Assembly: GCA_004195335.1 (NCBI GenBank)
Contig: SDWK01000010.1
Coordinates: 1 to 6,675 of the forward strand
Source: Shewanella sp.
Lineage (GTDB): Bacteria; Pseudomonadota; Gammaproteobacteria; Enterobacterales; Shewanellaceae
Direction of reading: 5' to 3'
Length of the DNA stretch: 6,675 bases
Shown here: positions 6,657 through 6,675 of the stretch, one piece after another
Layout: every line of letters begins with the position of its first letter
Position numbering within the stretch: the first letter of the stretch is position 1
Notes under the pieces: generated by a model
The model's database searches: none
The model's input: only the letters and a program-made list of their open reading frames with translations
Told to the model about the DNA's origin: nothing
Translations under genes and position numbers: made by a program

Positions 6657-6675
6657 CTGTCTCTTATACACATCT
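6657..6675. other. Tn5/Nextera mosaic-end adapter sequence (technical)
   Basis: The final 19 bases, CTGTCTCTTATACACATCT, equal the reverse complement of the 19-bp Tn5 mosaic end used in Nextera library preparation. Their location exactly at the contig end shows untrimmed adapter rather than a genomic transposon end. Genomic sequence therefore stops at about 6656, only 8 bases after the DUF3466 stop codon, so no terminator for that operon can be seen. Confidence 0.95.

Noticed and set aside
6649..6675. Terminal inverted repeat of a native transposon
   Set aside because: The match is exactly the synthetic mosaic end at a contig terminus, with no transposase and no target duplication.

Overview
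The window looks like a chromosomal contig from a marine gammaproteobacterium, most likely Shewanella. I base this on the RlmKL and Uup protein sequences, the gene order rlmL / small glutaredoxin-like gene / uup / DUF3466-type exported protein, and moderate base composition. The genus call rests on recognition of the sequences, not on a search. Both contig ends look technical. The left end breaks inside a multicopy-type initiator tRNA gene. The last 19 bases match the Tn5/Nextera mosaic-end adapter and are not genomic.

Left part (1-470): a tRNA operon runs leftwards. Its promoter (-35 at 290-295, -10 at 267-272, 17-bp spacer, GC-rich discriminator) has a near-consensus Fis site centred about 70 bp upstream of the inferred transcription start, the layout expected of a growth-rate-controlled stable-RNA promoter. 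The first element it transcribes is not a normal tRNA. It is a 105-nt relative of the initiator tRNA (93-197) that keeps the exact 5' end, acceptor stem and CCA, while its middle is replaced by a long imperfect hairpin. An apparently intact initiator tRNA-fMet follows, cut off by the contig end. This tRNA-like element is the most interesting object in the window.

Right part (407-6648): a rightward gene cluster is led by a promoter at 407-436. rlmL (rlmKL) encodes the two-headed 23S rRNA methyltransferase. It overlaps by 11 nt a small CxxC glutaredoxin-like gene, which overlaps uup by 4 nt. uup encodes an ABC-F ATPase and starts with TTG. After a 28-nt gap comes a gene for a secreted or surface protein of DUF3466 type, with a signal peptide, seven copies of a short I/V-N-x-x-G-x-x-x-G motif and a C-terminal sorting-signal-like tail.

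The overlaps suggest translational coupling of the first three genes. Two of them act on the translation machinery (rRNA modification and ABC-F ribosome-associated ATPase), next to an initiator tRNA operon. The DUF3466 gene is probably read by the same transcript but has no evident functional link to them.
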